Source: Peptoclostridium sp965368085
GTDB taxonomy: Bacteria > Bacillota > Clostridia > Peptostreptococcales > Peptostreptococcaceae
Assembly: GCA_965368085.1 (NCBI GenBank)
Contig: CBDULP010000001.1
Coordinates: 62,001-126,000, forward strand
DNA: 64,000 nucleotides
Direction: 5' to 3'
Positions 43,269 to 52,037 of this stretch are shown piece by piece (within the stretch, counting starts at the first letter, position 1; every line of letters begins with the position of its first letter). The notes beneath the pieces were generated by a model. That model was given only the letters and a program-made list of their open reading frames with translations, had not been told where the DNA came from and ran no database searches. Position numbers and translations under genes: made by a program.

Positions 43269-45270
43269 ATACAGCAAATTTTCCAAAGGCATAACATTCA
43301 TTCTGGCGGTGGCATTCTTAACCGGTGCCCTTAGCCTGACTGTATACCTAATGACAGCCGCAGATGAATATTGGGACGCGGCGTTTGAAAAAAGCTATAT
43401 GGAAAGCAATTCTATAAGATACATGCTAGACAGCACAAAAAGCGATGTCACTTCTCTTATTAAAAACTATAAAAATGAAGACTCTATAAAAAGCGGCGCC
43501 ACTTTGCACAATAATGCAAGCAGCTATTATAACCGCTACAGATATTCTCACGAGCTCAGAAGGCTATTCGAGACTTTCAAGAATGAAGAGTCTCATTTGG
43601 TTAGCTATGACAATGAATTTTCAGAGATAAAACTGATGGAGCAGTTCGAATCCAGACATTCAAAAGAGGTTGAATACTACAAAAACAAGGCCATAGCTGA
43701 TGAACTGGACAACTACAAAAGGCTGCTAAACAAGCTTCAAAGAGTTGACGGACTCTATTACTATGCCTCATCTGAAGGCTACACGCATACGAAATCTCCC
43801 GAAATCTCAAGGAATTTTTTCGAGTCTCAGCCGGTGTTTCTGCTTTTTGACAGTAGCGGAGTCACAATTTCAGACAATATAAAAGATAATGAGATAAAAA
43901 ACTGGGAAAACTTCATTTCAGACGAATTGAATGCAGGCAGCGACATGTTATATATAGCCCTTGGAGATGAATTCTTGTCCCCAAGAATTCAAGAATGGAA
44001 CAAGAGCAAAAGCATAATTGTTCCAAACCTTTATATACTTTTAACGCTGGCTCTCGGATTCATCACCTGCATTACATATATTCTCTATGCCGCAGGCAGA
44101 AGCGAACTTGACGATAAAGTCCATATGATTGCACTCGACAGGATATATGTTGATATAAGCATTACCTTTAGCTGTCTCGCTGCAATGGGACTGCTGGCTA
44201 TAGCTTCTGAAACCTTTTTCGAATTCGAATTTTTCTCATTCGTGCCTTGCGTGCTTGCGGGCAGCATAATAGCTGTAAGCCTTGTAGGCTCGCTGGCAAG
44301 GCACTTTAAAAACAGGACACTTGTATCGCACACTCTATTTTATACGCTGTTTCACAAAATAATACTGTTTTTAAAAAGAATTTTAAACAGCTTTCCGCTT
44401 TCAGTCAAAATGATTCCCACGCCCGGAAGAGCTCGTGACCTCAAAGAGGTGATGAGCGGTATAGAGAGGATAAAAAACGGAGAACTTAACTACAAAATAG
44501 ATACTTTGACAAATGGAATATACTGCGACATGGCTAAAGGAATAAACAGCATAGCCGATGGATTAAACGCCGCAGTAAGCAATGAACTTAAAAGTGAAAG
44601 AATGAAAACAGAGCTTATAAGCAATGTCTCTCACGACATAAGAACGCCTCTTACATCCATAATAACCTATGTGGACCTTCTAAAAAACGAGGGTCTGGAT
44701 TCCAAGGGCGCTCCAAAATATCTCCAGGTTCTCGACCAAAAGTCGGCAAGGCTAAAAAATCTTACAGATGACCTCTTTGAAGCTTCAAAGGCTTCAAGCG
44801 GAAACATACCCGTAAATCTCGAAAAAGTCGAGATAATATCACTATTAAAGCAGGGAATGGGTGAGCTCGATGACAAGATCAGCTCATCAGGCCTGAACTT
44901 CAAACTCAGTCATACCCAAAACAAAGTGTTTGCAAAGGCTGACGGAAAACTGCTTTGGAGGGTAGTAGAAAATCTCATGTCTAACATCTTCAAATACGCC
45001 CTTCGAAACTCAAGGGTTTATATAGACATATCAGAAAATGAACACAGCGTGCAGATAGTGATGAAAAATATATCTTCATACGAGCTCAATACCGATGCCT
45101 CCGAGCTCATGGAACGGTTCAAAAGATCCGATGAATCGAGAAGCAGCGAAGGAAGCGGACTGGGCCTTTCGATATCACAGGGCCTTATGAACGTACAAAG
45201 CGGAGATTTCAAAATTGAAATAGACGGAGACCTTTTCAAGTCAACAATGACAATCCCCAAATACAAATAG
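43243..45270 (+). CDS. Sensor histidine kinase partnered with the OmpR regulator
   Basis: 675 residues. An N-terminal transmembrane helix (about 14-34) is followed by a 230-residue extracellular sensor region of unknown fold, then about four more helices (about 265-365), a HAMP-like segment (IERIKNGELNYKID), the phospho-acceptor SHDIRTPLTSI near residue 462, and a HATPase domain with RVVENLMSNIFKYA and GSGLGLSISQG. The start is TTG inside the last codons of the regulator gene, with GGTGG upstream. The large extracellular region suggests it senses an external ligand. Confidence 0.9.
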   Translation: MDTKWKNIRYSKFSKGITFILAVAFLTGALSLTVYLMTAADEYWDAAFEKSYMESNSIRYMLDSTKSDVTSLIKNYKNEDSIKSGATLHNNASSYYNRYRYSHELRRLFETFKNEESHLVSYDNEFSEIKLMEQFESRHSKEVEYYKNKAIADELDNYKRLLNKLQRVDGLYYYASSEGYTHTKSPEISRNFFESQPVFLLFDSSGVTISDNIKDNEIKNWENFISDELNAGSDMLYIALGDEFLSPRIQEWNKSKSIIVPNLYILLTLALGFITCITYILYAAGRSELDDKVHMIALDRIYVDISITFSCLAAMGLLAIASETFFEFEFFSFVPCVLAGSIIAVSLVGSLARHFKNRTLVSHTLFYTLFHKIILFLKRILNSFPLSVKMIPTPGRARDLKEVMSGIERIKNGELNYKIDTLTNGIYCDMAKGINSIADGLNAAVSNELKSERMKTELISNVSHDIRTPLTSIITYVDLLKNEGLDSKGAPKYLQVLDQKSARLKNLTDDLFEASKASSGNIPVNLEKVEIISLLKQGMGELDDKISSSGLNFKLSHTQNKVFAKADGKLLWRVVENLMSNIFKYALRNSRVYIDISENEHSVQIVMKNISSYELNTDASELMERFKRSDESRSSEGSGLGLSISQGLMNVQSGDFKIEIDGDLFKSTMTIPKYK

Positions 45271-45272
45271 CT

Positions 45273-45307
45273 GCAAAACAAAAGGGCATGCGCCCTTTTT
45301 GTTTTGC
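45273..45307. terminator. Bidirectional terminator between kinase and diguanylate cyclase genes
   Basis: GCAAAACAAAAGGGC-ATGC-GCCCTTTTTGTTTTGC: an almost perfect 15-pair stem with T-runs on both strands between converging genes. Confidence 0.92.
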
Positions 45308-45322
45308 ATATGAAAATTCTAA

Positions 45323-46216
45323 TTAACCTATGCTTACTCTGTTTCTTCCCTCTCCTTTACTCTTGTACATGAGCTTGTCAGCCCTCTTTACAATATCCTC
45401 TATTTCATCGCCGTCTTTTACCATTGTTGCGCCTATTGAAATTGTGACCTTGAGGTTTTCTTCATGCGATCTGAGCGTAGACTTTTCAACCAGCATGCGT
45501 ATTTTTTCAGATACCGCTGCAAGTCCCTTCTCATCTATTCCCGCAAACACCGCTACAAATTCTTCCCCACCCCAGCGGCCTGCTATGTCAGATTTTCTAA
45601 TGGCGCTTGAATAGGTTTTTGAAACCATCTTTAGCACTTCATCCCCAACGTCATGCCCGTACGTGTCATTAAATTTCTTGAAATGGTCTACGTCAAAGAA
45701 CGCCACTCCAAAACTTATTCCAAGGCTAGTGTACTCGTTCATCCTAGACTTCAGATAAGTGTCTACATACCTTCTATTCGGCAGCCCCGTAAGCTGATCA
45801 GTCATTGCAATTTCCTTCAAGTTCTCAAGGTCCTTTATGATGTCAAACTTTTCTGATTTATCAACAAAAACCTCAACAGCTCCCTCTATTTTCCCATTTT
45901 CCTCTATAGGCACAATCCTTACAGATACAGACACCCTGTGCCCATCCTTATGGTGAAGGTATACCGCACTTTCCCTGCTCTTGCCATCGTCAATACTCTT
46001 GTGTAGGGGACATCCATTAAAGCACAAATTGTTACCCTTGTCATCAACATGGTTCAAAATATTGTCATAGCAGTGTTTTCCCAATACTTCTTCGGCTGAA
46101 AATCCACTTATCCTCTCTGCTCCTTTGTTCCAGAAAGTAATCTGCCTTTCCCTGTCCACAAAATATATACCCTCGTATATATTTTGAAGCATTTTTTCAT
46201 AAAAATCTTTGTTCAT
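45323..46216 (-). CDS. PAS-GGDEF diguanylate cyclase
   Basis: It makes cyclic di-GMP from two GTP. The N-terminal PAS domain (about 8-120, with YFVDRERQITFWNKGAERISGF and a CFNGCPLHKS segment of two cysteines) is a sensor. The C-terminal GGDEF domain (about 135-297) has DQLTGLPNRRY, FDVDHFKKFND, and the active-site GGEEF. RKSD lies five residues before GGEEF and is the inhibitory I-site, so product feedback is expected. GGGAGG precedes the ATG. It is the local source of the ligand sensed by the riboswitch at 42285-42365. Confidence 0.95.
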   Translation of the reverse strand: MNKDFYEKMLQNIYEGIYFVDRERQITFWNKGAERISGFSAEEVLGKHCYDNILNHVDDKGNNLCFNGCPLHKSIDDGKSRESAVYLHHKDGHRVSVSVRIVPIEENGKIEGAVEVFVDKSEKFDIIKDLENLKEIAMTDQLTGLPNRRYVDTYLKSRMNEYTSLGISFGVAFFDVDHFKKFNDTYGHDVGDEVLKMVSKTYSSAIRKSDIAGRWGGEEFVAVFAGIDEKGLAAVSEKIRMLVEKSTLRSHEENLKVTISIGATMVKDGDEIEDIVKRADKLMYKSKGEGRNRVSIG

Positions 46217-46359
46217 TACATACCTCCCAAAATACTGATTCTATAGATAAGCTTATCCCAATGTTATTTTTTATAAAAAGTCATACATATATTATACAGA
46301 AATTTTCTAATTGTCAGTATACAACCTATATATTTTTTTCAACATATGAGAGGTATAAT

Positions 46360-46890
46360 CTACTTGAAATTAGCCTTCACAAAGTCTGTCAGCTTTTCCA
46401 CATTGCTCTTATTTGTAAAGTCCATGGGAGTTTCATATGCCGCAAGCATACCCTCTTCGTCAGGTGTGCGCTTTTGTTTTATTTTTAAGCTCCACTTCAT
46501 AAGAGTCATTATGAACTTATCAAAGGAAGTCAGCCTATCATAGTCAAATCCTCCCCGAAAGTAAAAAAAATTTATGTTCTTTTGCTCCTCAGGGCTAAAG
46601 TTTTTATCCCTTACATCGTCCACCACTTCCGATCGGGAAGGCGATGCTCCTGTCGCAAAAACAACTATGTTTTTCCCATCAAGAATATCCATATTCCTTT
46701 TTACAATGCCAAGTCCATTTATAGATGATGCATAAAGACCTCCCCCATAAATTAGGGTATCATACTTTTTCAACAGTTCAGGAGTGACTTTCGATGCCTC
46801 ATATACATCTGCAAACAGTTCTTCCGCAATCCAATTGGCATATTTTTTTGTAAAACCCGATTTCGACTTGTACGCAACTAAAACTTCCAA
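46360..46890 (-). CDS. Flavodoxin-like protein
   Basis: A 176-residue FMN-binding-like protein of the flavodoxin_5/HemG-type family: it begins EVLVAYKSKSGFTKKYANWIAEEL (phosphate-binding loop) and has YDTLIYGGGLYASSINGL and VVFATGASPS. HemG-like proteins oxidise protoporphyrinogen, but many clostridial members have other, unknown partners. The start is TTG at 46890: GGAGGAGG lies 5 bases upstream and would otherwise be coding; the ATG at 46908 is therefore less likely. Confidence 0.85.
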   Translation of the reverse strand: MEVLVAYKSKSGFTKKYANWIAEELFADVYEASKVTPELLKKYDTLIYGGGLYASSINGLGIVKRNMDILDGKNIVVFATGASPSRSEVVDDVRDKNFSPEEQKNINFFYFRGGFDYDRLTSFDKFIMTLMKWSLKIKQKRTPDEEGMLAAYETPMDFTNKSNVEKLTDFVKANFK

Positions 46891-47053
46891 TTCGTCCTCC
46901 TCCTTCATACTCCAAAGCTTATTTCGGCACCTCTTGGAGTTAAACCAGACCCCTTTATATTCATAGCATTATCCATGGACTTAAAGTATTTCGAGTTTTT
47001 TGTTATATATACCCCATTTCATTCAAGAAATTTACGGCACTCAGTATGCGAAT

Positions 47054-47461
47054 CTAGTTTTCATTCCGAACTCTTGTCTTGAGCATGAATATTTTTTCTG
47101 CAACTAAGCCTATGCAAATTCCTATGGAATATGCAATTATATCGCTCCATACGAACCCATATCCTAGGACAAGCCCCCCTATAGCAGTGCTTCTTATTTC
47201 ATCTATCCAATTCGAATGGTATAGCTGGCTTATTTCAATTGCATAGCAAAAAATCGCCGCAAATACAGCAATTTTTTTTATGGACGCATATTTGAACAAA
47301 AAACCCACTATGAAATATACCATTAAAGCCCACAGTACATCTCCAAGATATTTGTCTATGAAATTTGGAATAAAATCCGAAAATTTTCTTGATGCAAGCC
47401 CTAAAAAAATTACAATAACAATAAAAACCACATATGCCCGCCTGCTTCGCCTCATATTCAT
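47054..47461 (-). CDS. DUF2809 family membrane protein
   Basis: A 135-residue integral membrane protein with four hydrophobic segments, matching DUF2809/VanZ-like proteins in the order of helices and the motif YHSNWIDEIRSTAIGGLVLGYGF. The function is unknown. The ATG at 47461 follows GAGGG by 5 bases; the longer frame to 47488 overlaps the DUF4184 gene and has no ribosome site. It follows that gene closely, so both are probably one transcript. Confidence 0.75.
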   Translation of the reverse strand: MNMRRSRRAYVVFIVIVIFLGLASRKFSDFIPNFIDKYLGDVLWALMVYFIVGFLFKYASIKKIAVFAAIFCYAIEISQLYHSNWIDEIRSTAIGGLVLGYGFVWSDIIAYSIGICIGLVAEKIFMLKTRVRNEN

Positions 47462-47484
47462 AATTTCCCTCTCTTCTGCACTAA

Positions 47485-48246
47485 TCACATATATTTTCTA
47501 TGTTTGTTCAGCTTTTTAACTCTGTATAAAATGGATGCTGTTACAGTTCCTATAAGCACTCCGTTTATAGAAGTCACAACAAAAGCTCCTATGGACAACC
47601 TCCCTATCCATTTGAGATATACAATGTCTACGGTAATAGCCAAAATCAATATCAGTCCCCAGTAGTGCAGTTTGTCCCTTCTGCTTACATTAGATTTTTC
47701 ATAATGGACCTTGTCTTGAATTGCTGTAATATATATTACTATGAGAAAAAAACCCACAAGAGTACTTCCATGCTGCATTAGCTTATATGCGGGAATATTT
47801 TGTCCCAATATGTTTATGCATTTTGACAATAGTTCTATCTTGCCCACAAAATATCCCGTGCTGTGCGTAAAACCATCCCAGAACATATGGCTAAATGAGC
47901 CAAAGAGAGCCGAATAACAAAATATGATAAGCGAGCGCAGCGAGTCAATCTTCCACATTCTGTATCTGAGAAATCGATATCGTTCACAGTATGGACCCGG
48001 CAGGTTTAAAATTAGAGCCTCCTTTATCAAATTGTGAAAAATAAATGTGACTAAAAATATCAGAGGAAGGTTGAAATAAAACTGCCCCTGTATTGTATGT
48101 CCTACCGTCTGAAACGGTTTAAAGTGTATGAAATATTCAAAGTCAGGCGCCATGGTCCCCACAACCGCCGCCGAGAAATCCACATGTTTGCTTTTTCTTA
48201 TCCCCAAAGGCAACACTGCCGCCGGGTGCGCAAAAGTAAATGGCAT
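47485..48246 (-). CDS. DUF4184 family membrane protein
   Basis: The 253 residues start PFTFAHPAAVLPL and continue GTMAPDFEYF, the signature of DUF4184, a family of metal-dependent-hydrolase-like integral membrane proteins with conserved histidines and aspartates. About six hydrophobic segments follow. The catalytic role is not known. ATG at 48246 is preferred over an in-frame TTG nine bases upstream. Confidence 0.82.
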   Translation of the reverse strand: MPFTFAHPAAVLPLGIRKSKHVDFSAAVVGTMAPDFEYFIHFKPFQTVGHTIQGQFYFNLPLIFLVTFIFHNLIKEALILNLPGPYCERYRFLRYRMWKIDSLRSLIIFCYSALFGSFSHMFWDGFTHSTGYFVGKIELLSKCINILGQNIPAYKLMQHGSTLVGFFLIVIYITAIQDKVHYEKSNVSRRDKLHYWGLILILAITVDIVYLKWIGRLSIGAFVVTSINGVLIGTVTASILYRVKKLNKHRKYM

Positions 48247-48416
48247 TAATGTCAAATCCTTTCCGTTAAAACTTCAACTTCTATGATTTTGTATGCATTC
48301 TCGCTTTTTCTAAGCCTAGCATTATGCAATATTCAAAAAGCATAAAAATCGTATTATACAATGAGTCCTCCATTTTAATACGTCAATACAAAAATCGCCA
48401 TTGCAATACCCTTTTA

Positions 48417-48872
48417 CTAAGTGACTTTTGCATACAATCTCATAAGCTCCGGCCTGCCTTCAACCCTATTTGCTATTTCGCATAAGAGGGTCTTTTTTTT
48501 ATGCTCTATCCTTATGGAGTTTTTTTCATATTCGACTATCGACTTTATATTCCCCCATGAAATGAATCTTCCATTTAAAAACATCCCATTTTCAAATACC
48601 TCAATATCCCTGTTGTGATCAAATGTTTTTATCCCCATGCAGACAACAAGCATTATTCCACCGATAATGTACTCTCTTTGACTTATTAGAATCCATATGC
48701 AAAAAACCGCAGACAAAACCAGCAGTGCTAAAGAGACAATTTTCATGTCTGAGAAATGCTTGAAACTTCCCTGTTTATTTCCTCCATCTCTTTTAAGCAC
48801 AAAGTAGTTCTTCAACGTATTAATAATATCAACTGCAGATATAATAAATATAAGCATATTTATATCATTCAT
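48417..48872 (-). CDS. Unknown membrane protein with PH-like C-terminal segment
   Basis: Not confidently recognised. 151 residues: one N-terminal hydrophobic helix, two more around residues 50-90 and a soluble end (from IEVFENGMFLNGRFISWGNIKSI) that resembles the DUF5673/PH-like membrane-protein domain. GGGGAGGAG precedes the ATG at 48872. A similar arrangement is seen in the unrelated-looking gene at 49901-50530. Confidence 0.62.
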   Translation of the reverse strand: MNDINMLIFIISAVDIINTLKNYFVLKRDGGNKQGSFKHFSDMKIVSLALLVLSAVFCIWILISQREYIIGGIMLVVCMGIKTFDHNRDIEVFENGMFLNGRFISWGNIKSIVEYEKNSIRIEHKKKTLLCEIANRVEGRPELMRLYAKVT

Positions 48873-48973
48873 ACTGACTCCTCCCCTTTTTTCCACTGGC
48901 TTTTTGAGCTCGATTAATTCGTTTAAATAATTTTTTCCCAGCCTATAGATATTGTAGTAAAGTTTCTTGGATT

Positions 48974-49264
48974 CTATTGCCCTATGAACCGTTCAAAACC
49001 TTGTGCGCATCTAGTTGGCAGGAATTCTGTAATATCATATTCCGCAATTTCATTTATGTAAAATGGATCTTCTGCTATTATAGATTCCACTTCCTCAACA
49101 CTATATGCATTGCAAAGAATAACTCCGCCAATTCTTGGATTTCTTCTTCCCGAGCATATGAATTTTTGAGCCGAATAATATTTCTCCAGATACTCTATGT
49201 GTGCAGAAAGCTCTTTTTCAACCTCTTCAATAGGCTTTATGTATTTCAGCATTATAATAAACAT
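48974..49264 (-). CDS. YciI family protein
   Basis: A 96-residue protein of the YciI/ferredoxin-like fold. LKYIKPIEEVEKELSAHIEYLEKYY and the end AEDPFYINEIAEYDITEFLP match the family, in which a His-Asp pair is often present. Function is unknown, though a small enzyme role is suspected. GGGGGA precedes the ATG by 6 bases. Confidence 0.85.
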   Translation of the reverse strand: MFIIMLKYIKPIEEVEKELSAHIEYLEKYYSAQKFICSGRRNPRIGGVILCNAYSVEEVESIIAEDPFYINEIAEYDITEFLPTRCAQGFERFIGQ

Positions 49265-49298
49265 TGCAGTTCCCCCTTAGATTTTAAATTCGGTTTTG

Positions 49299-49793
49299 CT
49301 ACTGATTTAAAGCCACTTCTATTTTGGCCCAGTCATGCATCTTCTTTTCAAATTTAACTGCATGTGCCGGACTGGTAGAGCAAAGCCTTGTAAAAGTTAT
49401 TCCCTCAAAGTCAAATCCGACTTTTTTCCTGAATGTCTCATAGGCCTTATTTCCGTTGAAAAACACATGGCTTATACCCGGATACTCCTTGAATAACGAA
49501 CCAAAATCGTTGGGTTTTTCGTCCTTTATGTTGGAGTCCAAGCTACCTTCCCTCTGGCAAACCCTTATTACGTCCCAAAGGGCTATTTTGTTTTTAAGCG
49601 CCATATTGAGCCTCGACTCATAGTCCTCAGTATATTCGTCTTCAAAGAGTTCAAACATAATCTTCCAAAATGCATTCCGCTTATGCGCGTAATACTGATA
49701 CTGCCTAAGCGATTCCATTCCCGGCATGGATCCCAAAATAAGAATTTTTGAGTTTTCATCCACAACCGGCTCAAATGAGCTTACATAATTCAT
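49299..49793 (-). CDS. DNA-deoxyinosine glycosylase (UDG superfamily, family 6)
   Basis: It removes hypoxanthine from deaminated adenine in DNA. The 164 residues show the uracil-DNA-glycosylase fold with GSMPGMESLRQYQYYAHKRNAFWKIMFELF at 22-51, typical of the HDG family, and the second motif LCSTSPAHA near 137-145. It is a base-excision repair enzyme in the cytoplasm. The ribosome site is weak (AAAGGATGAT). Confidence 0.87.
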   Translation of the reverse strand: MNYVSSFEPVVDENSKILILGSMPGMESLRQYQYYAHKRNAFWKIMFELFEDEYTEDYESRLNMALKNKIALWDVIRVCQREGSLDSNIKDEKPNDFGSLFKEYPGISHVFFNGNKAYETFRKKVGFDFEGITFTRLCSTSPAHAVKFEKKMHDWAKIEVALNQ

Positions 49794-49900
49794 AAATAAT
49801 ATATCATCCTTTCAATTCGCCTTCATGATTGGCCTTTGAACATCTTCTTCCGGTATAGCTGTACAGAGAATATTCCCCGAAATACATGCACTATATTCAT

Positions 49901-50530
49901 CTAATACGGCTTCGTATTCTCTATCAAATACTTGTCAACTGCAGCCCTGTCTGCAAAATCCACACTAAACTTTGCTGTAACGGCCCCATTATGAGCTATT
50001 AAGTTTATCTGATTGCCTTTCCAATAATACCCTGAGTATTCATTCCACATTGTCAGCGATCCAAGTCTTCTGATTCCGCGCTTTTCAATCCTAGTCGGTG
50101 CAATTTTTATGAATATAGCTACACATGAAAACATGCACACCAAATAAAATAATATTACTTTAACGCCTCTTATTTTCTTTAAAACCCACTCTCCCCATTC
50201 CTTATCATCGCCTTCTAGACCGTCCACAAGCATTTCCATTTCACCGTCATTAATAGCCTCTAAAAAGCTTATGGAATGTTCATCTCTGAATGGTTTTGTC
50301 CCGTGAAACTCCTCCACTACTGCATATGAAAGCATCCCCATCATAGTAAGCCAAATCAGCATGGATACACCTATAATGGTCTTTTTAAATCTGCTTTTCA
50401 ATATCTCTTCTTTCACAAGCTTGGCTTTTACTATAAGATTTTCCCTTTCCCTGTGTTGAATCCAAAGCACATATAAGCTCCCCAGCAGCGCCACAGCTAG
50501 GCCAGTACTTATAATTTTTATTTCAAACAT
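49901..50530 (-). CDS. Unknown membrane protein
   Basis: Not recognised. 209 residues with an N-terminal helix (6-24), further helices near 50-70 and 125-145, an acidic soluble stretch between (about 75-110) and a C-terminal soluble segment (IEKRGIRRLGSLTMWNEYSGYYWKGNQ) resembling PH-like membrane domains. GGGGGATGCAAT precedes the ATG. It lies alone between the glycosylase and acetyltransferase genes. Confidence 0.6.
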   Translation of the reverse strand: MFEIKIISTGLAVALLGSLYVLWIQHRERENLIVKAKLVKEEILKSRFKKTIIGVSMLIWLTMMGMLSYAVVEEFHGTKPFRDEHSISFLEAINDGEMEMLVDGLEGDDKEWGEWVLKKIRGVKVILFYLVCMFSCVAIFIKIAPTRIEKRGIRRLGSLTMWNEYSGYYWKGNQINLIAHNGAVTAKFSVDFADRAAVDKYLIENTKPY

Positions 50531-50624
50531 ATTGCATCCCCCAATTTGCAGAACATAGTCTTTCTCATGTCCTTTCCATTACATTATATGTCTTACCTTT
50601 AATTGTCTCAACTGGAAATATGGT

Positions 50625-51140
50625 TCACCCAATCTCTTTTAGATTCGCCCATCCATAGCCCGCTTCATTCAACTCCTTACCTCCTATTTCTATGATTTTC
50701 AGATTTACTTTTTTTCCACCCATCTTTTCATAAAATCCGCATGCCTTGTTGTCCTCTAAGGCCCATATTATCATGCTGCTTATACCCATTTCAACAAGGC
50801 CGCTTACAACTTCTTTGAAAAGTTCTTTCCCCAATCCCCTATGCTGGTATTCTTCAAGGAAGTAAATGGCATAAAGTTCTCCTTCATAATCCAAGTCATC
50901 AGTTCTCTCCCCGCCATACATCGCAAACCCGACTATGTTTCCATTTTCCTCACATACAACTCCTTTAACATTGTCACATTCTAATTTTTCATGCAGCCTT
51001 TCTGTCATTTCATCCATTTTTCCTCGCAGACCTTCGAGAAACTCATCCGGTAAAATTCCTTTGTATGTAGTTATCCACGATTCCACATTCACATATGCTA
51101 TTTGCGGCGCATCATCTATATTTGCTTTTCTTATGTTCAT
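50625..51140 (-). CDS. GNAT family acetyltransferase
   Basis: A 171-residue N-acetyltransferase. The acetyl-CoA-binding motif A is EYQHRGLGKELFKEVV near 95-110, with IWALEDNKACGFYEKMGGKKV following, a common GNAT ending. Substrate unknown. AGGAGGG lies 6 bases before the ATG at 51140; the long upstream extension to 51269 has no ribosome site and is rejected. Confidence 0.9.
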   Translation of the reverse strand: MNIRKANIDDAPQIAYVNVESWITTYKGILPDEFLEGLRGKMDEMTERLHEKLECDNVKGVVCEENGNIVGFAMYGGERTDDLDYEGELYAIYFLEEYQHRGLGKELFKEVVSGLVEMGISSMIIWALEDNKACGFYEKMGGKKVNLKIIEIGGKELNEAGYGWANLKEIG

Positions 51141-51297
51141 AAGTATCCCTCCTATTTTTTGTTCCATTATACTCCTTATCAATCTTTCACTCAACTGAAA
51201 ATGCCGACACTTAATTTTGTATCCTTTATGCCCCAAGCAAAAAAAAAGACCATCCGGCCTTTTACCCATTTAAAACTTGTTCATCTATTTATTTACA

Positions 51298-51348
51298 ACA
51301 AAAATCCAGCAGAATAAGTGGCATATTACTGTCTATTCCGCTGGATTC
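51298..51348 (-). terminator. Intrinsic terminator of the his operon
   Basis: On the minus strand AATCCAGCGGAATA pairs with TATTCTGCTGGATT, then TTTGTT; about 14 pairs with one G-T, ten bases past the hisIE stop codon. Confidence 0.85.
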
Positions 51349-51357
51349 CAATTCACT

Positions 51358-52035
51358 CTATTTCTTATGCCTCTTGGCAAGCTCTCCCTTTATATCATCT
51401 ATTGAAACGCCTGTCTCAACGAGAAGAACAAGAACATGGTACACAAGATCCGATACCTCGTACCTTATCTCATCTCTGTCTAGGTTTTTTGCCCCTATTA
51501 TGACTTCGGCAGCTTCTTCCCCGACCTTTTTGAGTATCTTGTCTATACCCTTTTCAAATAGATAGTTTGTATATGATCCCTCGACAGGGTTTTCTTTCCT
51601 ATCTTGTATGAGCGCATAAAGATCTCTTAGTATGTCCTCTTTATCTGCGAATCCACCCTCGCTCTCGCCGCTTTTTACAATCTGGTTGAAAAAGCAAGAA
51701 TTTTCTCCAGTATGGCATGCAGGCCCCTTAGGCTCAACCTTTACAAGAATCGAATCCGCATCACAGTCGTAATACATGTCCTTTACATTTTGCACGTTTC
51801 CAGAGGTCGCACCCTTGTTCCAAAGCTCCTGGCGGCTTCTGCTGTAAAACCAGGTCTGCCCCGTGTCCACAGTCTTTTTGAATGACTCTTTGTTCATGTA
51901 CGCAAGCATTAGCACCTCGCCGCTTTTATAGTCCTGTACTATGGCAGGAACCAGACCCTTTTCGTCGAATTTTATTTCATTAAGTATATTGTCTATTTCA
52001 CCTGCTTCATATTTTGCGCTGTCTTTGCTGCTCAT
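51358..52035 (-). CDS. hisI: Bifunctional phosphoribosyl-AMP cyclohydrolase/phosphoribosyl-ATP pyrophosphatase
   Basis: It carries out the second and third steps of histidine synthesis (HisI and HisE). The N-terminal cyclohydrolase half (1-125) has MLAYMNKESFKKT, RSRQELWNKGATSGN and the metal-binding DCDADSILVKVEPKGPACHTG. The C-terminal pyrophosphatase half has LFEKGIDKILKKVGEEAAEVIIGAKN. ATG at 52035 follows AAGGGAG by 8 bases; an upstream GTG lies inside that site. It is the last gene of the operon. Confidence 0.95.
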   Translation of the reverse strand: MSSKDSAKYEAGEIDNILNEIKFDEKGLVPAIVQDYKSGEVLMLAYMNKESFKKTVDTGQTWFYSRSRQELWNKGATSGNVQNVKDMYYDCDADSILVKVEPKGPACHTGENSCFFNQIVKSGESEGGFADKEDILRDLYALIQDRKENPVEGSYTNYLFEKGIDKILKKVGEEAAEVIIGAKNLDRDEIRYEVSDLVYHVLVLLVETGVSIDDIKGELAKRHKK

Positions 52036-52037
52036 TC

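Noticed and set aside
51141..51269. N-terminal extension of the acetyltransferase
   Set aside because: It has no ribosome site and is not part of the GNAT fold; AGGAGGG marks the ATG at 51140.
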